In this document: positions 12,722 through 24,689 of the stretch, piece after piece
Layout: each line of letters opens with the position of its first letter
How positions within the stretch are numbered: position 1 is the stretch's first letter
Assembly (NCBI GenBank): GCA_021464245.1
Contig: JADCRB010000064.1
Span: forward strand, 1,198,218 to 1,262,217
DNA from: Carallia brachiata
Lineage: Eukaryota; Streptophyta; Magnoliopsida; Malpighiales; Rhizophoraceae
Reading direction: 5' to 3'
DNA length: 64,000 nucleotides
Program-made: the position numbers and the translations under genes
The notes under the pieces: generated by a model
Database searches by the model: none
What the model saw: the letters and a program-made list of their open reading frames with translations, nothing else
What the model was told of the DNA's origin: nothing

Positions 12722-13084
12722 AACGTTTGAGTGTTGAAAAATAATTCCTATATCAAATCGTTTGAATATTAATGTCATATAATTTGTAATCATTTAAAAT
12801 TATTGTATAGATAAATTTTTAAAAGTATTATTCAGGAGTCTAATTGAGCGACCAGACTAATAATTGTTGCAATCTTCTAATTATATGAATAACTTTTTGT
12901 ATAAATATAAGCATTTTTCTTAGAAATTATTATACACCCAAACCTTGAATTTGATACATAGTATAAAATAACATAACATAGAATATATTAGATTTATACC
13001 ACATAAAATATAATAAAAAAAATAAAATTTATGTCATATTATGATACTTTATATCATGTACCAAACGTATCTAAAAGAGTAAAA

Positions 13085-13320
13085 AAAAAAAACACTGTAA
13101 ACGAGAAAAAAAAAGACGTTGGCAAAATCGGCTTGCTGACTTTGAAAATTGGTTCATTGCTATGTTTAAAATCGACAATGCCGCCTTTAGACATAAGAAA
13201 AAGGATCCTTTTCCTCGGTTCACTGCCTATAAATAAATAGCCAGTGTACCAAGTTTTGGCAGACATCAGCACATATTGCCAAAAAAACATTTGCAAAGAA
13301 AACTTATAAAACATTTTCTT
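13085..13320 (+). promoter_or_regulatory. Conserved plus-strand promoter-like island
   Basis: About 230 bp are almost identical to 32830-33060 while the flanks differ more. A good TATA box, TATAAATA, lies at 13228-13235 in ctgcctataaataaatag, followed by a leader-like stretch (gcagacatcagcacatattg). Downstream there is no long open frame. It could drive a noncoding transcript or be the leftover promoter of a lost plus-strand gene. Promoter activity is inferred. Confidence 0.45.
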
Positions 13321-14616
13321 CTTTACTTTGTTTTCATATTTTAGATCGTATAATAACTGATTGTTATTGAGTTGGATATTTCAGATCAAAAAATTCAAAA
13401 TATTTAATGTATTCATTTCTAAGCACATTTCGGGTGTATACTCTCTGATCATCACTGAATGAAATGTATTAGAACGAAAATTCAAAATATTAAAATATTA
13501 AAATTTATTTGAAATTAAACTTTCTACCTCTCTCAGTAAAGTTATGTTAGCCAATCTGAAATTAAGCTCCTATGGCTCTTCGTGTAATCAAGTCAGTTTG
13601 ATCGAAATTAAGTCTGTACAGTCTTCATCGTAGTCTAAGCATTTACCTGAGATCCAGCCTCGACTCTCAGCAAAATTTATTCTGTTCAGGATAAAACTGT
13701 AAAATTTATTTATGTTGAGATCAAACTCATATAATCCTTGACAAAATGACGAAGAAGTATTAATCGAATGATTCGAATGAAAATGAACCTCACATCAATC
13801 TTAAATTTTCTTTTATAATTTATATTTATATTTTCAAAATCTAACTGTTTTAAATTCAAAATTTACAGCCCTTTACATAGACTAGTAAAGTATTATTCAC
13901 CGTGATATACTCTTGTAAGCGAAGTGAAGGGCGTTGCAGCTGGAACCATCCTTCTGGTTGTTACAATTCTGGTGGAATTGGCAAGATTTTTTTGATCAAC
14001 TTGGAGATATTTGCTCGGCGAGATGAAATTGAGGAATGCCCATGGCACACCATTAATCGACAAAACAAGTGGAAAATTTTCATTTGTTTGCCCTCATTTT
14101 TTTTTTTTTTAATTACTTGAAGAACGAATTTTCGTACAAGAGAGAGGAGCGAAGTGACATGGATCAAACCTTTACCACGCCTTTGACCACAAAGGCCTAC
14201 TTGCCCAGATTTTAAACCAATTTGGGCATAGAGATAGAGCATAGGGCATCTGATACGAGTTTTTCAGGAGATGGGTAGTCATTTATGCAAATTTCTCATT
14301 TCTTCTCATCTGGACATCTTAGGCTTGCCAAAATTATACTATTGATGGTCAGAATTTGTGTACAAATTCAATTTAGAACTTCGTTAATTTGTATGTAAAA
14401 ATCACGATGTTGGAAACTATGTGTGCTTTCCAAGTCTGAATGAATAACGCAGCACAAGCAGAAACGCACAATGCTATTGATAGAATCTACGATGGATCGA
14501 TTGCCTTGATCTCGACCTTGTCCTCTGGCTGAATGCGTTTGAGCAGTTTTGGAGAGAAGCAAGGAAGCAAATAATGCAATTAAGCCATAGAATTTTAAAT
14601 TGTGAAGATAACTACC
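13321..14616. other. Spacer between the promoter-like island and AP-2, with an unidentified conserved block
   Basis: 13880-14150 is strongly conserved at 33625-33890 and less AT-rich than its surroundings. On the plus strand it can be read as a hydrophobic segment (GVAAGTILLVVTILVELARF) ending in a stop; a second frame is open for about 70 codons. I do not recognise either. From about 14185 the text is AP 3'-flanking DNA. Confidence 0.45.
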
Positions 14617-14622
14617 TTTATT
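14617..14622 (-). terminator. AP-2 poly(A) signal AATAAA
   Basis: AATAAA on the minus strand about 213 bp past the AP-2 stop codon. The same position is kept in AP-3 (28724-28729), AP-4 (34399-34404) and AP-5 (43709-43714); AP-6 has lost this stretch. Confidence 0.55.
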
Positions 14623-14834
14623 CATAGACAACTAGCCTTTTATAAAGGCGCAAGTACAACGAGAATTAAGAAAACATGGCGCACTACTTCCATCGTGCTA
14701 ACAGCAACAAAATCATGGGAAAAACTAAGCTAGATAGTGGAAATGGTAGTCTTGCAACAACACAAAACATTTCAATTTCAAATACGATTAACGAGGCAGT
14801 CATGCAATATTTGCCAAGAGCCTCATATCTTCTC

Positions 14835-17511
14835 CTACGGAACGAAGTACATAGGATTTGGAAGTTTAAAGGACTTCTCTGCTACCGCGTAGCCGAGCAA
14901 ATCACTCCACTGATCTCCGGAGGACCCACGAATCCTGTAGCCTTCGTATAGCAACTCTGATCTCTTGTGGGACTTGTAGAGAATTGCAGGTTTGTCATCA
15001 TCAGAATCTCCCCTATACCGTGTAAGCTATAAATCAATCGCTTGGCCCAATATTTAATTTAGATTGCCATGCATGATACCACAGAAGCCTAGAGCAAGTT
15101 TAAATTAATCAATCACAGATGGAATAAAAAGACTCTGTCCATATAATCACGTACCTCAGAATTAGCCTCTTCCAACCGCTATATCCTGCCGAGTCAAGAT
15201 TCTTTTCAGTGGCTTCCCTTTGACCTTCCCTCCTCCCAGTTAGTAAAAATATGGTGAATCCCCGCCTCTTCAGCTCATTGTACAAATCAAGACTTGCTGG
15301 TAACGCAGGTAAATTTTCATCGAAACGTTTTGATCTGCGACCAGACGAAGACAAACTTGGTAACTTGAATTAATCAATAGAGGCTAACTATGGACAAAAA
15401 CGGGGGAAAGAAAACAAAATTTCTGTTGCAGTCCACAATAGATATAAGGTTCAAGAGCATTGAAAAAGGGAAATATTCAGTTTTGGATTATACTTATGGC
15501 ACGGGTTTAAGGGGGAAGAAAGGGAAAAGTAAACCTAAGATGCATGATTAGGATTGGGCGGTAAGTCCCTTTCAGGTAATCTTAGGATGCTTTTGGGAAA
15601 TAGTAGGTAATAAAGCATACAGAGAGTGATGATAGGAATTTTCTCGGCTCACAATAGGTTTCCTTGTCTCTTTACAAACTTACAGCAATAATCTCCCTAG
15701 TAGGAAGGTAAAATACAACCCCTGATTTTCCATTTTATTAAAAAAGAAAAAAAAAACTTGCAGTCATAATGTTAAAATCCAATGTCTTGGATTATTATTT
15801 GTCTGGAAGTGATCCAGATGATCCACAAATAACGTTTTGCTTTCTCTATGCAATTGCAAAGCATTTATTCTCCAACAACTTGTGACTTGCCTGCCAGTGG
15901 AATCAAACCCGAGCCTATGCCATTTTCCAAATCTATTATCCGGACAAGAAGCCCGTGGACAGTCCCTTCTCAAATCTATGGCACATTTTTATGCGAGATA
16001 GATGCTAAATGAAAACTTGGTAAAAACTAGATAATTAACAAAGCATTTTCTCCCCATTTTGAAAACGGAACTGACAAGATTCACACCAATTTCAGTCCAG
16101 TTCTAAGCCGAACCAACCCGATGGTGAGGTCTAGATAGCATTGACTGTCAATATTTTCGACTGTCAATCTTACCTTATCGTAATAAACTAAACTAATAGT
16201 CATGAGTTTGTAGTTCAAAAAAATTATCAGGTAAATTAGGCTTATCGACTATTTACAAATTACGACAATCAATTTGTTTGCATATCATTTTCCATTTAGA
16301 TTTCTATTTTTGCCTGTCACATTAATGTTACCTATCAGTTATATGCCATAAGAGCTTGTTCCTGCTCCACAACATAATTTCACCTGGCCTGAACCAAAAA
16401 GGGTAAAAAGTTGAGGTGAGGTTCCAGGGCCTATCACTACGCCGTCTAGTGCATCATATCCTACGATCTTTTTCTACGTGGCACACTGCAATTGGTTAGC
16501 CCTGCCAGAGCATTGGGATCGCACGAAGAGAAATTGTTGCTACCCCTATGGGGCAGCGGAAGAGAAGCGGGAGCTGGCTTAGGAGCAGTGTAGGTGTGGG
16601 GCTCACTCATTTTACTCTAAAAATTAATGGAAAAAATTATTAAAAAACAGTAAAATATAATTATTTACTAACAAAAACAAGTACATTTATATTTTATATA
16701 ATAATTTTTACTTTTAAAAAAATATTTCAAATTTTTTAATATATATTTTGTAAAATCTATACTTTAAATTTATAATAATATTCATCTAATTTTAATTTTT
16801 TATTTTACTATTTTAATTTTTTATAAATTTGATTTCACTGTGTTAATAAGTAGTCAAAAAAATTTTATTTAATACATATGCAGTGATATTTATATTTTAA
16901 ATTTTAAAATAAAACTTATTTAATTTTAAATTTTAAAATAATTATCTCATATTTTATAAATTTAATTATATTTTCTTAGTTTCTTATATTTTCTTTTTGT
17001 TTTGAAAAAAAAAAAGACTTTTGTGTGGCGGGGCCCATCTTTGATAGGGAGCCCCGTTCGCGGCGGGCCGGTCGGATTCTAACGCGCGCCGTGCACAAAA
17101 CAATCCTACGGCTAAAATAATCTGGACGTACACGAATCCGTGTGAGCCTTCGTAAGTGGAGAGCAGCGTATCATCAACATCGAAGACCCAAGCGTCCTCG
17201 TCGGCGACGGGGACCACTGTCTTAGCGAAGTCAAGCGAGTTGTTACCAACAACCCAAGAGTCGTAACGGAACTGGTCCCCAGTCATGTAGTGATCCACGT
17301 AGCTCTTGCAGTTGGAAGGAACAGTATTCCAGTAACCGGCGTTGTTGGTTTCCACGGATAACCTCCAGCTGAAGCAGTTCAGATAGTTGTCTCCGGTGGG
17401 GGCATCTCGGCCACTCGGGATCCGGATGATGGATGGTTGACGAGAAACGGTGGCGGAAGCTAGGGTGAAGAGTACTGGGAGGAGTAAGAGGAGGGATTGA
17501 GAAGCGGCCAT
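14835..17511 (-). CDS. AP-2: acid phosphatase, HAD subfamily IIIB (VSP-like), 245 aa, three exons
   Basis: Exons 17132-17511, 15155-15334 and 14835-15012 join with GT-AG introns (donors gtacgt, acceptors gcag and atag), both in phase 2, into an open frame of 245 residues. A signal peptide (MAASQSLLLLLPVLFTLASA) predicts a secreted or vacuolar protein. HAD motif I is VFDVDDT (D111, D113, T115), motif II LLTGR (T159), then YKSHKR (K200/K203) and GDQWSD (D220, D224); the C-terminus SFKLPNPMY is typical of plant acid phosphatases that cleave phosphomonoesters. Against AP-6, ten codons at the start of exon 2 (the region of FDQWV) are missing, and the NLPYY segment after motif I reads TYEG. The residue before the first splice is V where the paralogs have G. 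Catalytic residues remain, but activity is uncertain. Intron 1 (1.8 kb) contains a ~570-bp insertion (16520-17090). Confidence 0.88.
16520..17090. mobile_element. Insertion in AP-2 intron 1 (unclassified)
   Basis: Compared with AP-1, where cattggga runs almost directly into gtgcacacaac (9530-9550), AP-2 carries about 570 extra bases here. The ends are GC-rich and the middle is very AT-rich. AP-4 has the same insertion (36315-36830) with small deletions. I see no clear terminal repeat and cannot name the class. Confidence 0.4.
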
Positions 17512-17559
17512 TGATGAAATTGAAGGGTGCTGCGAGTAACTGACAGAGCTCTCTAGCTA

Positions 17560-17600
17560 ATTTATATTGAATTCTCTCCGTCGCTGATGTTTCACTGGCC
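17560..17600 (-). promoter_or_regulatory. AP-2 core promoter; W-box altered
   Basis: TATAAAT on the minus strand at 17560-17566, about 50 bp upstream of the start. The conserved tgatgtttgactgg motif reads tgatgtttcactgg here and in AP-4, so the TTGAC core is destroyed by one base change in both intact copies. Confidence 0.55.
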
Positions 17601-18079
17601 TCATTTCCGGACAGCAGAGTATCCTTAAATAGACGAAATGTTAAAGGACAATGTGCTTCTGTTTGTGACTTCGTGCCATGCTAGACCACGGGGCACCTTT
17701 TTCTTTTTTTATTTATCCGGTTCCGTTACCTAGACATAAGTAAGAGAGACGGGCATGGCGGGCGAGAGAATCATAGTATTTTCGTACATATTTAATGATT
17801 TGTTACACGTTTATCTTTGGCTAACGTGAACATGTTTAAAAAAAAAAAATAGTACTGTTATATACTCACATGACTAGTAATTAGATTGTATCTTTTATAT
17901 AATAAATATTAAAAAATATATATTTATATCAAAAAGGTGCACATCTAAAAAATATAAGAAGTAGTCTTTATCACATATTTTTTAAATACATATTTTCTCA
18001 ATATTTATTACATTAAAAGTATAATCTTACTACTAAACAATTTGACTCTCTCACATTTTTCTTCAGCAGTGAAAAACAA
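17601..18079. other. AP-2 upstream region
   Basis: It contains one minisatellite-family unit (17765-17830) and then AT-rich DNA. No gene is visible. Confidence 0.5.
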
Positions 18080-18313
18080 GGGAAAAAGTTTATGGCCAAA
18101 TGATTTCTCCCAATTGTCTCCACACGAAATTTTTTTTGTGCAACCAGAAACGTATTTTGTGCAACCAAATCGATAAAAAGTAATTCAAAAAATATTATTA
18201 TTTTTTCGTTGCACATTTTTCCTATATGGTTGCACAAAAAATACTTGTGGTTGCACAAAAAAAATTCATGTGGATGTAGTAGGGAAAAATTGTTTGGCCA
18301 TGTAATGATACCC
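18080..18313. mobile_element. 234-bp foldback MITE with 9-bp target-site duplication (Mutator-like)
   Basis: The direct repeat gaaaaacaa stands at 18071-18079 and 18314-18322; block 2 has a single copy at 37798-37806, a precise empty site. The element is nearly a palindrome: both arms carry atggccaaa, then ttttttttgtgcaacca, then a second tttgtgcaacc. A 9-bp duplication and long inverted repeats fit non-autonomous Mutator-like elements. It has no coding capacity. Confidence 0.85.
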
Positions 18314-18322
18314 GAAAAACAA

Positions 18323-19788
18323 TTTGGGAAAGAGTGCGACCAGGTGGCTGAAGTTTACAGAGGGCCAATCCGGACACACATTCATACGAGAGGGTAGTTA
18401 GGTATTATAGGCATTATGTATTGAAATTTTGTTCTGGATAAAATTATATATAATATTTTTAAAATTATAATTGATATTTTTGAAATGTAAAAAATATAAT
18501 TATTTTAAAAATATTAATTTTAATTTTAAAAATAACAATCTCAATTTTATTCAAAATAAAAATTGACGTAGTACACTAACATTTACTCTTCATATATATA
18601 GAGGGTTGGAACGAGATAAGTCACGCGAGATTAATTATATAATTTAGTTAATGTAATTTGGACACTGGCAGATAACTAGCTAAGATTCGAAATTGATGGT
18701 CAAAACAGGAATTGGGTATTAAAGAAATAAAGAAATAGGAAATGCAAAGTCTCTGTTAATGATGTATAAAATTTTGTTTAAAAACACTGTGTGACATCAA
18801 ATGGTTGAATTTAAAAAAATTTTAAAAACAGATAAATTATTAGATGAATAATGTTGGATGAATAATGTGGCTAATTTAGTGTGACTTAAAATTAAGTTAT
18901 GCAGTAAAATAAATTAAATTTTATTGTTAGAATCAAATAAAAGAATTTTTAATTGTTGGATTCACATTTTTTTTTTTTTGTTAAATAAGCCATAAGGAAG
19001 ACACTTATTAAATTTATGACAAGTATAAAGATATCCTATGACATAGATGCCAAATTTTATGACGAACTAACAAATAGATTACAACTCATCATATGAGTTA
19101 TATGAGGGTTTAGACTTTAAAATAAAACTTGTATGATATAATTTAGAAGCCCTGAAGATATAGCAAAAAGTAATCAGTTTCACTACGCCTTATGTGGTAA
19201 TAATGTAGCTTTTATCCAATAGTGACAACTTATCTATTTTCTCTTTCATAAAATTTTAATCATTCAATAATTCATATTATTTCGTTGTTAATTTGTTGCT
19301 ATTTAAAAGTTCTAAGCTAATATTTCCCAAAAATAACGTACTCACTAAGACAAAAAAAACAAAGTTATGTACGTACCATAAATTATACTTTAGATTTCCA
19401 AATGCATTTAAATTAAATTCTAATATGAATTTTGTAATAGCCATCAATTTACAACGTGTTTGGAGACAAACTACGATACTTATATTAAATTTTGCGACAT
19501 AGTTATAATTAGACTAAGAAAAACAACTTAAATAGCTTTAGATAACACTTAGTTGTACAATAAATTAATGTGATTTTCATATTAAATTAATTATTGTTCT
19601 CAAATACAAAATGACCTCATGTTGTGTTTTTTTACTTTTAATCATGTATGTAAGTAATTCTATCATAAAAATAAATGTAAACTATCGTAATTATATTTCA
19701 AATACATCGTAAACATTAGTTGAAGGTGCCTTACAAAGAATTTCCCATTATTGAGCGACCTTTAAAACTTTACGTAACTTCTGAGTAC
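18323..19788. other. AT-rich spacer
   Basis: The stretch is collinear with 37807-39277. From about 19075 it resembles 580-1300, the DNA next to orphan promoter 1. No gene is visible; the 69-codon frame at 19293-19502, also open in block 2, has no recognisable features. Confidence 0.5.
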
Positions 19789-20002
19789 TAGCTAATTTAT
19801 TTTGACCTCTCCTTCGTTGCTGATGTTTGACTGGTTGTTGAACAGACTGGATATTGGTCTGGCTTTGTCCTTTCCGGACAGCAGGGCATCTTTAAAGAAA
19901 CGAAATGTTAAACGACCATGCGCTTCATGCTGCCCTTTCTTAATTTCTCCAGTTCCGTTACCTAGACATAGGTAAGAGAGACGGGCACGGCCGGAGAGAA
20001 TC
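19789..20002 (-). pseudogene. Orphan AP promoter 2 (remnant of a lost AP gene)
   Basis: It begins with ctagctaatttat, which in intact AP genes is the TATA-box region, then W-boxes TTGACC (19802-19807) and TTGACT (19827-19832), ttccggacagcagggcatc and the conserved upstream stretch. The AP leader and exons that should follow at lower coordinates are absent. An open minus-strand frame of 75 codons here is accidental. Confidence 0.65.
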
Positions 20003-20742
20003 ATATTATCTTTATACATTTTTTATGCTCTGTTACCCATTATCTTTATCTAATTAACTTGCACACGTGTTTTATTTTCCCAAAAAAAACTTGTACATTT
20101 TTTAGAAAAAAAATTTGAGAAAGCTGTTAATTAGGTGGTGTAAGTAGCCGCAAGGAGTGGGAATAAGTGAACCAACCGATAGGGAAAAAGGCAAATAATT
20201 CCATTTGTGTCATTGTTAAAAGGGCAAGGATGAAATGGCAAAGGGGCAGTTACGGAAACCAAAAACTGTGGGCGCACCAGCTTGCTTTTGTTTTAAATAT
20301 TCTTATCTACGTTTTTTATTTTCTTTTAGTATGGTTTTCCGATGTTTTTTGAACTGTTTTGTATAATTTGATATTGTATATTCTTTTTAAGAAGGAAAAA
20401 TCATGTTTCATTCACTGAGGTAGCTTTAAAATAACAGTAAATTGATATAAAAATGTTGAATAATTGAATTTATAAAAAAATAAATAAATTATCAAATTTC
20501 GTTAAATAAAATTGTATTACTACTTATTCTAATCTATTTATAGCTATATAATGAAACTATTTTAAGAATTGGTTTGCAATGCAGTTAATACAAAATTGAA
20601 TGCTAAATAGTTTTGTTTGTCAATTTTTGTTCAAGTTGGTAATTGAGGTTGTTAGAAATAGTTACTGACAATTAAAAAATTTAAAATTTAAATCTCATAT
20701 CCTTATTTTAAATTAATAAGAAATAATTTTATTTATTAAAAA
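20003..20742. other. AP distal-upstream noncoding DNA
   Basis: One minisatellite unit (20000-20110) and the conserved stretch shared with 1950-2150 and 39650-39850. No gene is visible. Confidence 0.5.
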
Positions 20743-20778
20743 ATGAAGCCCCTAAGGAGGATGAAGCCCCTAAGGAGG
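20743..20778. repeat. 18-bp tandem duplication at a deletion junction
   Basis: The 18-mer atgaagcccctaaggagg occurs twice in a row (20743-20760, 20761-20778). In block 2 about 510 bp (40245-40755) separate the two flanks and only one copy is present. This is a deletion scar with a local templated duplication. Confidence 0.8.
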
Positions 20779-21511
20779 ATGGCACATAAAAGAAGACATA
20801 TTGGTAGTTCAATCGCTTATTAACATTTTATTTACCTCGAATTTACAATAAAGTTTAATTATAAACTAGAAAAGCGATGTTAAGGATTTGTATAAATTTT
20901 TTTTAACACATGTAGCATGTTTTACATGTAAAGGTATTAGAAATATATTTTGTATTAAAAATAACAATTTGTTTAAGTATGAATACTTTGTTTAAGTTTA
21001 ATTTAAGTTAAATAACTCATTAAAATAAAATAAAATTACTTATTTATAAGAAATAAAGTGATTTAATCTCTTTATTCATTCAATAAACAGTTTTAAGCAA
21101 TTAATAATTTAGGAGGGATCTTCCTCAGCTCACCAAAATCATTCCTCTCAAAATTGAGGAGATTTAGGAGGAAAATTATTAATTCTTCTATATTTTTAAT
21201 TGAAAGGCTATATTATCTTTATTATATATTAAAAACTATAATTTTACTTAAAATAAAAGAAAATCTCTACATTCTTTAAAAATTAATTAAATTTTTAACA
21301 AAAAATTATACAAATATTTAGTCTGTTTATTCATTACCCTCTTTAAAGGGTTTTGTTTAAACGGATCCTGGCCCTTAATAGTAAATAGTCTGTTTTATTA
21401 GATTAGTAATAGGCCAATTTGGTTGTATTGTAATTATGTTTTGTGCGGATTTTTTCAATACCTTTATGTCGAATTTGTGTACGATATCATGCTATATTAA
21501 TGCAATGATTC
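20779..21511. other. AT-rich end of block 1
   Basis: The stretch is collinear with 40775-41510. No gene is visible. It stops at the N. Confidence 0.6.
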
Positions 21512-21512
21512 N
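21512..21512. other. Single ambiguous base N at the block junction
   Basis: This is the only non-ACGT character I see in the window. The text before it matches 41500-41510, the text after it matches 706 onward. Confidence 0.95.
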
Positions 21513-22104
21513 TGCGTCTTATGTGGTAAAAGTAGCTTTTATCCATAAGTGACAACTTAGCTATTTTCTCCTCTTCAAATTTCAATTATTTTATCATTCA
21601 TATTATTTTATTGTTAATTTATTACTACTTAAAAGTTTAAGTTAGTATTTTACAAAAATACGTACTTACTAAGACAAAGAGATATATACGTACGTAAATG
21701 CATTTAAATTAAATTCTAATATGAATTTGTAATAGCCAACAATTTACGCGTGTTTGGAGACAAACTACAATACTTACATAGAATTTTATAACTTAGTTAC
21801 AATTAGACAATAATACTTACACTAAAAGAAGAGAAACAACGTAGATGGTTTTGGATGACACTTATTATACAACAAATCAATGTAACCTCTACACTGAAAT
21901 AATTATCATTTTCAAATACAAACCTTGTGTTTTTTACTTTTAATCATTTATGTGAGTAATTCTGTCATATAATTAAATGCAAACTATTGTAATTATATTT
22001 CAAATGAGTCTTAAACATTAATTAGTTGAAGGTACATTACAAAGAATTTTCCATTATTGACCCTTAAAAGCTTAACGTAACTACTGAGTACTAGCTAATT
22101 TATT

Positions 22105-22340
22105 CTGGGAAGAGCTTCTGTAACTATTATATACAATATTATAAACAAATTATATGACACGTTAAAAAATTAAATAAAGTATAACTATATATTAAAAGAA
22201 TTTCTAATTTTTAATAGCTAGTTGCATATCATATAATTTCTTATAACATATCATATAATTTTTTCTAATTTTTTTTATGTTATATAATTTTTTCTGTTAT
22301 ATTATATCACAACTACAAAAATTACCTAATAAACAATCAT
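22105..22340. mobile_element. AT-rich MITE-like insertion, block 2 copy
   Basis: Counterpart of 1310-1540, with small differences. The inverted-repeat ends are as described there. Confidence 0.45.
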
Positions 22341-22357
22341 TTAATTTTTTTTTTATT

Positions 22358-22560
22358 TTTGACCTCTCCTCCCTGTTGATGTTTGACTGGTCGTTGGACA
22401 GACTGGATATTTGTCTGGCTTTGTCCTTTCCGGACAGTAGGGTATCTTCAAAGAAACGAAATGTTAAAAGACCATGCGCTTCATGCTGCCCTTTTTTAAT
22501 TTCTGCACTTCCGTTCCCTAGACACAGGTAAGACAGACGGGCATGGCCGGAGAGTCTTTT
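22358..22560 (-). pseudogene. Orphan AP promoter 1, block 2 copy
   Basis: Counterpart of 1563-1770, nearly identical, with both W-box motifs and no AP exon 1 after it. Confidence 0.65.
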
Positions 22561-23651
22561 TACATTTTTTTATGCTTTGCTACCCATTATCTTTATCTAA
22601 TTAACTTGCACACGTGCTTTTTTTTTTTTTTTTTTTCCCTAAAAACATACTTACACATGTTATAGTTTCTCGAAAAACTTGCAAATGTTTTAGAAAAAAA
22701 AAATTTAGAAAATACTATTTAGCTGTTCTTTAGGTGGTGTAAGTAGCTGCAAGGAGTGGGAATCAGCGAACCAACCAACAGAAAAAGGGCAAATAATTCC
22801 ATTTGTGTTATTGCTGAAAGGGAAAGGATGAAATGGCAAAGGGGTAGTTACTGGAAACCTAAAACTGTGTGCCCACCTGCTTGCTTTTGTTTTAAATATT
22901 CTTATCTACGTTATTTATCTTCTTTTAGTATGGTTTTTTCGATGTTTTTTTTGAACTGTTTTGTATAATTTGATATTGTATATTCTTTTCAAGAAAAACA
23001 AATCATGTTTCGTTCACCTAAATAATTTTAAAATAATAATAAATTAATATAAAAATATTAAATAATTAAATTTATAAAAAATAAAAAATAAATAAATTAT
23101 TAAATTTTGTTGAATAAAATTATATTGTTATTTATTCTAATTTATTTGCAGTCAAGATAAAACTCTTTTGAGAATTTGGCTTGCAATGTATTTAATGCAA
23201 AATTGAATGCTGAACAGTTTTATTTGTCAATATTTGTTTCAGCCATTTGAAGTCAGTAATTAAAGTAGTTAGAAACAATTAATTACAATACAATTGAGAA
23301 ATTCAAAGTTCGCTCATATCTTTATCTTAGATGGATAGGAAATAGTTTTATTTATTAAGAAATGAAATTACTAGTCTGTGAAATTATAAATATGGTTAAA
23401 GAAAACAGAAATTAATAAATTATAATAAATAAATTAATACACTTAAAATTTATTTTGAGCGGACATGAACTGGCACATTCTCTTTCAACTATCACATCGT
23501 TAGGACATTGATGTCGTATAATTAATTGAAAGTGGGGTAAAATATACCGTAACATGATACATATATTGCGAACTTTTCATATAGAATAATTAATGGTGGC
23601 ATATTTCTATTATAAAGTGTCGTCAATTTATTCAATCATATTATTTATTAT
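22561..23651. other. Noncoding AP distal-upstream DNA, block 2
   Basis: Counterpart of 1771-2853. No gene is visible. Confidence 0.5.
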
Positions 23652-23910
23652 TTAGAGTTGATGTTTAATTTTATTATTGGTTGAAAACAACAAATCAATT
23701 CTTTTATGTTTTAGCAGAGTGGATCCCACGTGGTGTTCCAATTTCTGCCCAAGAGAGTCGAAAGGTGAGTTTAGGGCGGTAATTGAATTGTTCATCGATA
23801 GGGGAATATAAATTTTGAAACGATAATTCTGGCGCGTAGCCATGCTATGCCAAGATGAAGACCCCAAGGACAACGGCATATAAAATTAGACAGATTGGCC
23901 GTCCAGCCGC
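23652..23910. promoter_or_regulatory. Conserved noncoding block with G-box CACGTG
   Basis: Counterpart of 2854-3110. Here the palindrome CACGTG is intact (23727-23732), matching the recognition core of bZIP and bHLH factors. Function is inferred. Confidence 0.4.
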
Positions 23911-24689
23911 TTATTAGCATTTTATTATCCTCGAATGTACGATAATTAGGTTCTACTCTAAAACACACACAGTATAATCATAAACTAGAAAAGCGATGTT
24001 CAGGATTTTTATAAATTTTTTTATCGTGTAGCATGTTTTATATCTAAAAGTGTTAAAAATATATTTTGCATTGAAATTAGTAATTTGTGTGAGTATGAAT
24101 GTTTTATTTAAGTTTAATTGGGTTAAATAATTTATTAAAATAAAAAAATTATTTGTGAGAAATAAATTGTTTTAATCTATTTACTCATATAATAAACAAT
24201 TTTATACAACTAATAATTTGAGAAGGGAGAAAGTGAGAGAGAGGAAAGTTAACTTTCATCCTCATCTCATCAAATTCATTCTTCCCAAAATTGAGAGATT
24301 TGAGAGAAAAGTTATTAATTCTCCTATATTTTTATTGAAAGATTATATTACCTTTATTATACATTAATAACTACAATTTTACTTTAAACAAAAAAATCTC
24401 TACATTCTTTAAAAATTAATTAATTTTTTAATAAAAAATTGTACAAATATTTTGTGTATAATATATAATAATATTTCTTTGTAGGGTAAATTAGAATTCT
24501 TATATATATTATTTTTCTCTCCCTCACTTTACACTCTTTTTCAAACAAGAAATTTATAATTTTTTTTCCCTCCTATCATCTCTTCTCATATACGAGAGAG
24601 GATGAAAATTCTTTTTTCCTTCAATAATCTTTTCCCTTACTTTTTTCTCCTCCATTTTCCTTTGCCCCTGGGATTTTATCCAACCATAT
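23911..24689. other. AT-rich spacer, block 2
   Basis: Counterpart of 3111-3887. No gene is visible. Confidence 0.5.

Larger units (their letters stand above)
706..21511. repeat. Large duplicated block, copy 1 (about 20.8 kb)
   Basis: The block is collinear with 21513-41510 from end to end: orphan promoter, G-box block, minisatellite, SINE-like element, DUF1005 3' remnant, AP pseudogene, intact AP gene and second orphan promoter appear in the same order and orientation. Position 706 (tgcgtcttatgtggt) matches 21513 and the last bases (tgcaatgattc) match 41500-41510. By eye the copies are nearly identical in AP exons 2 and 3 and a few percent apart elsewhere, with several insertions and deletions. 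Whether this is a real duplication is discussed in the findings. Confidence 0.85.

Noticed and set aside
14676..14951. 91-codon plus-strand frame, also at 34458-34733
   Set aside because: It is the antisense of AP exon 3 and its 3' flank; conservation comes from the phosphatase coding strand.
19792..20019. 75-codon minus-strand frame, identical at 39282-39509
   Set aside because: It is AP promoter sequence read as protein; other AP promoters do not keep the frame.
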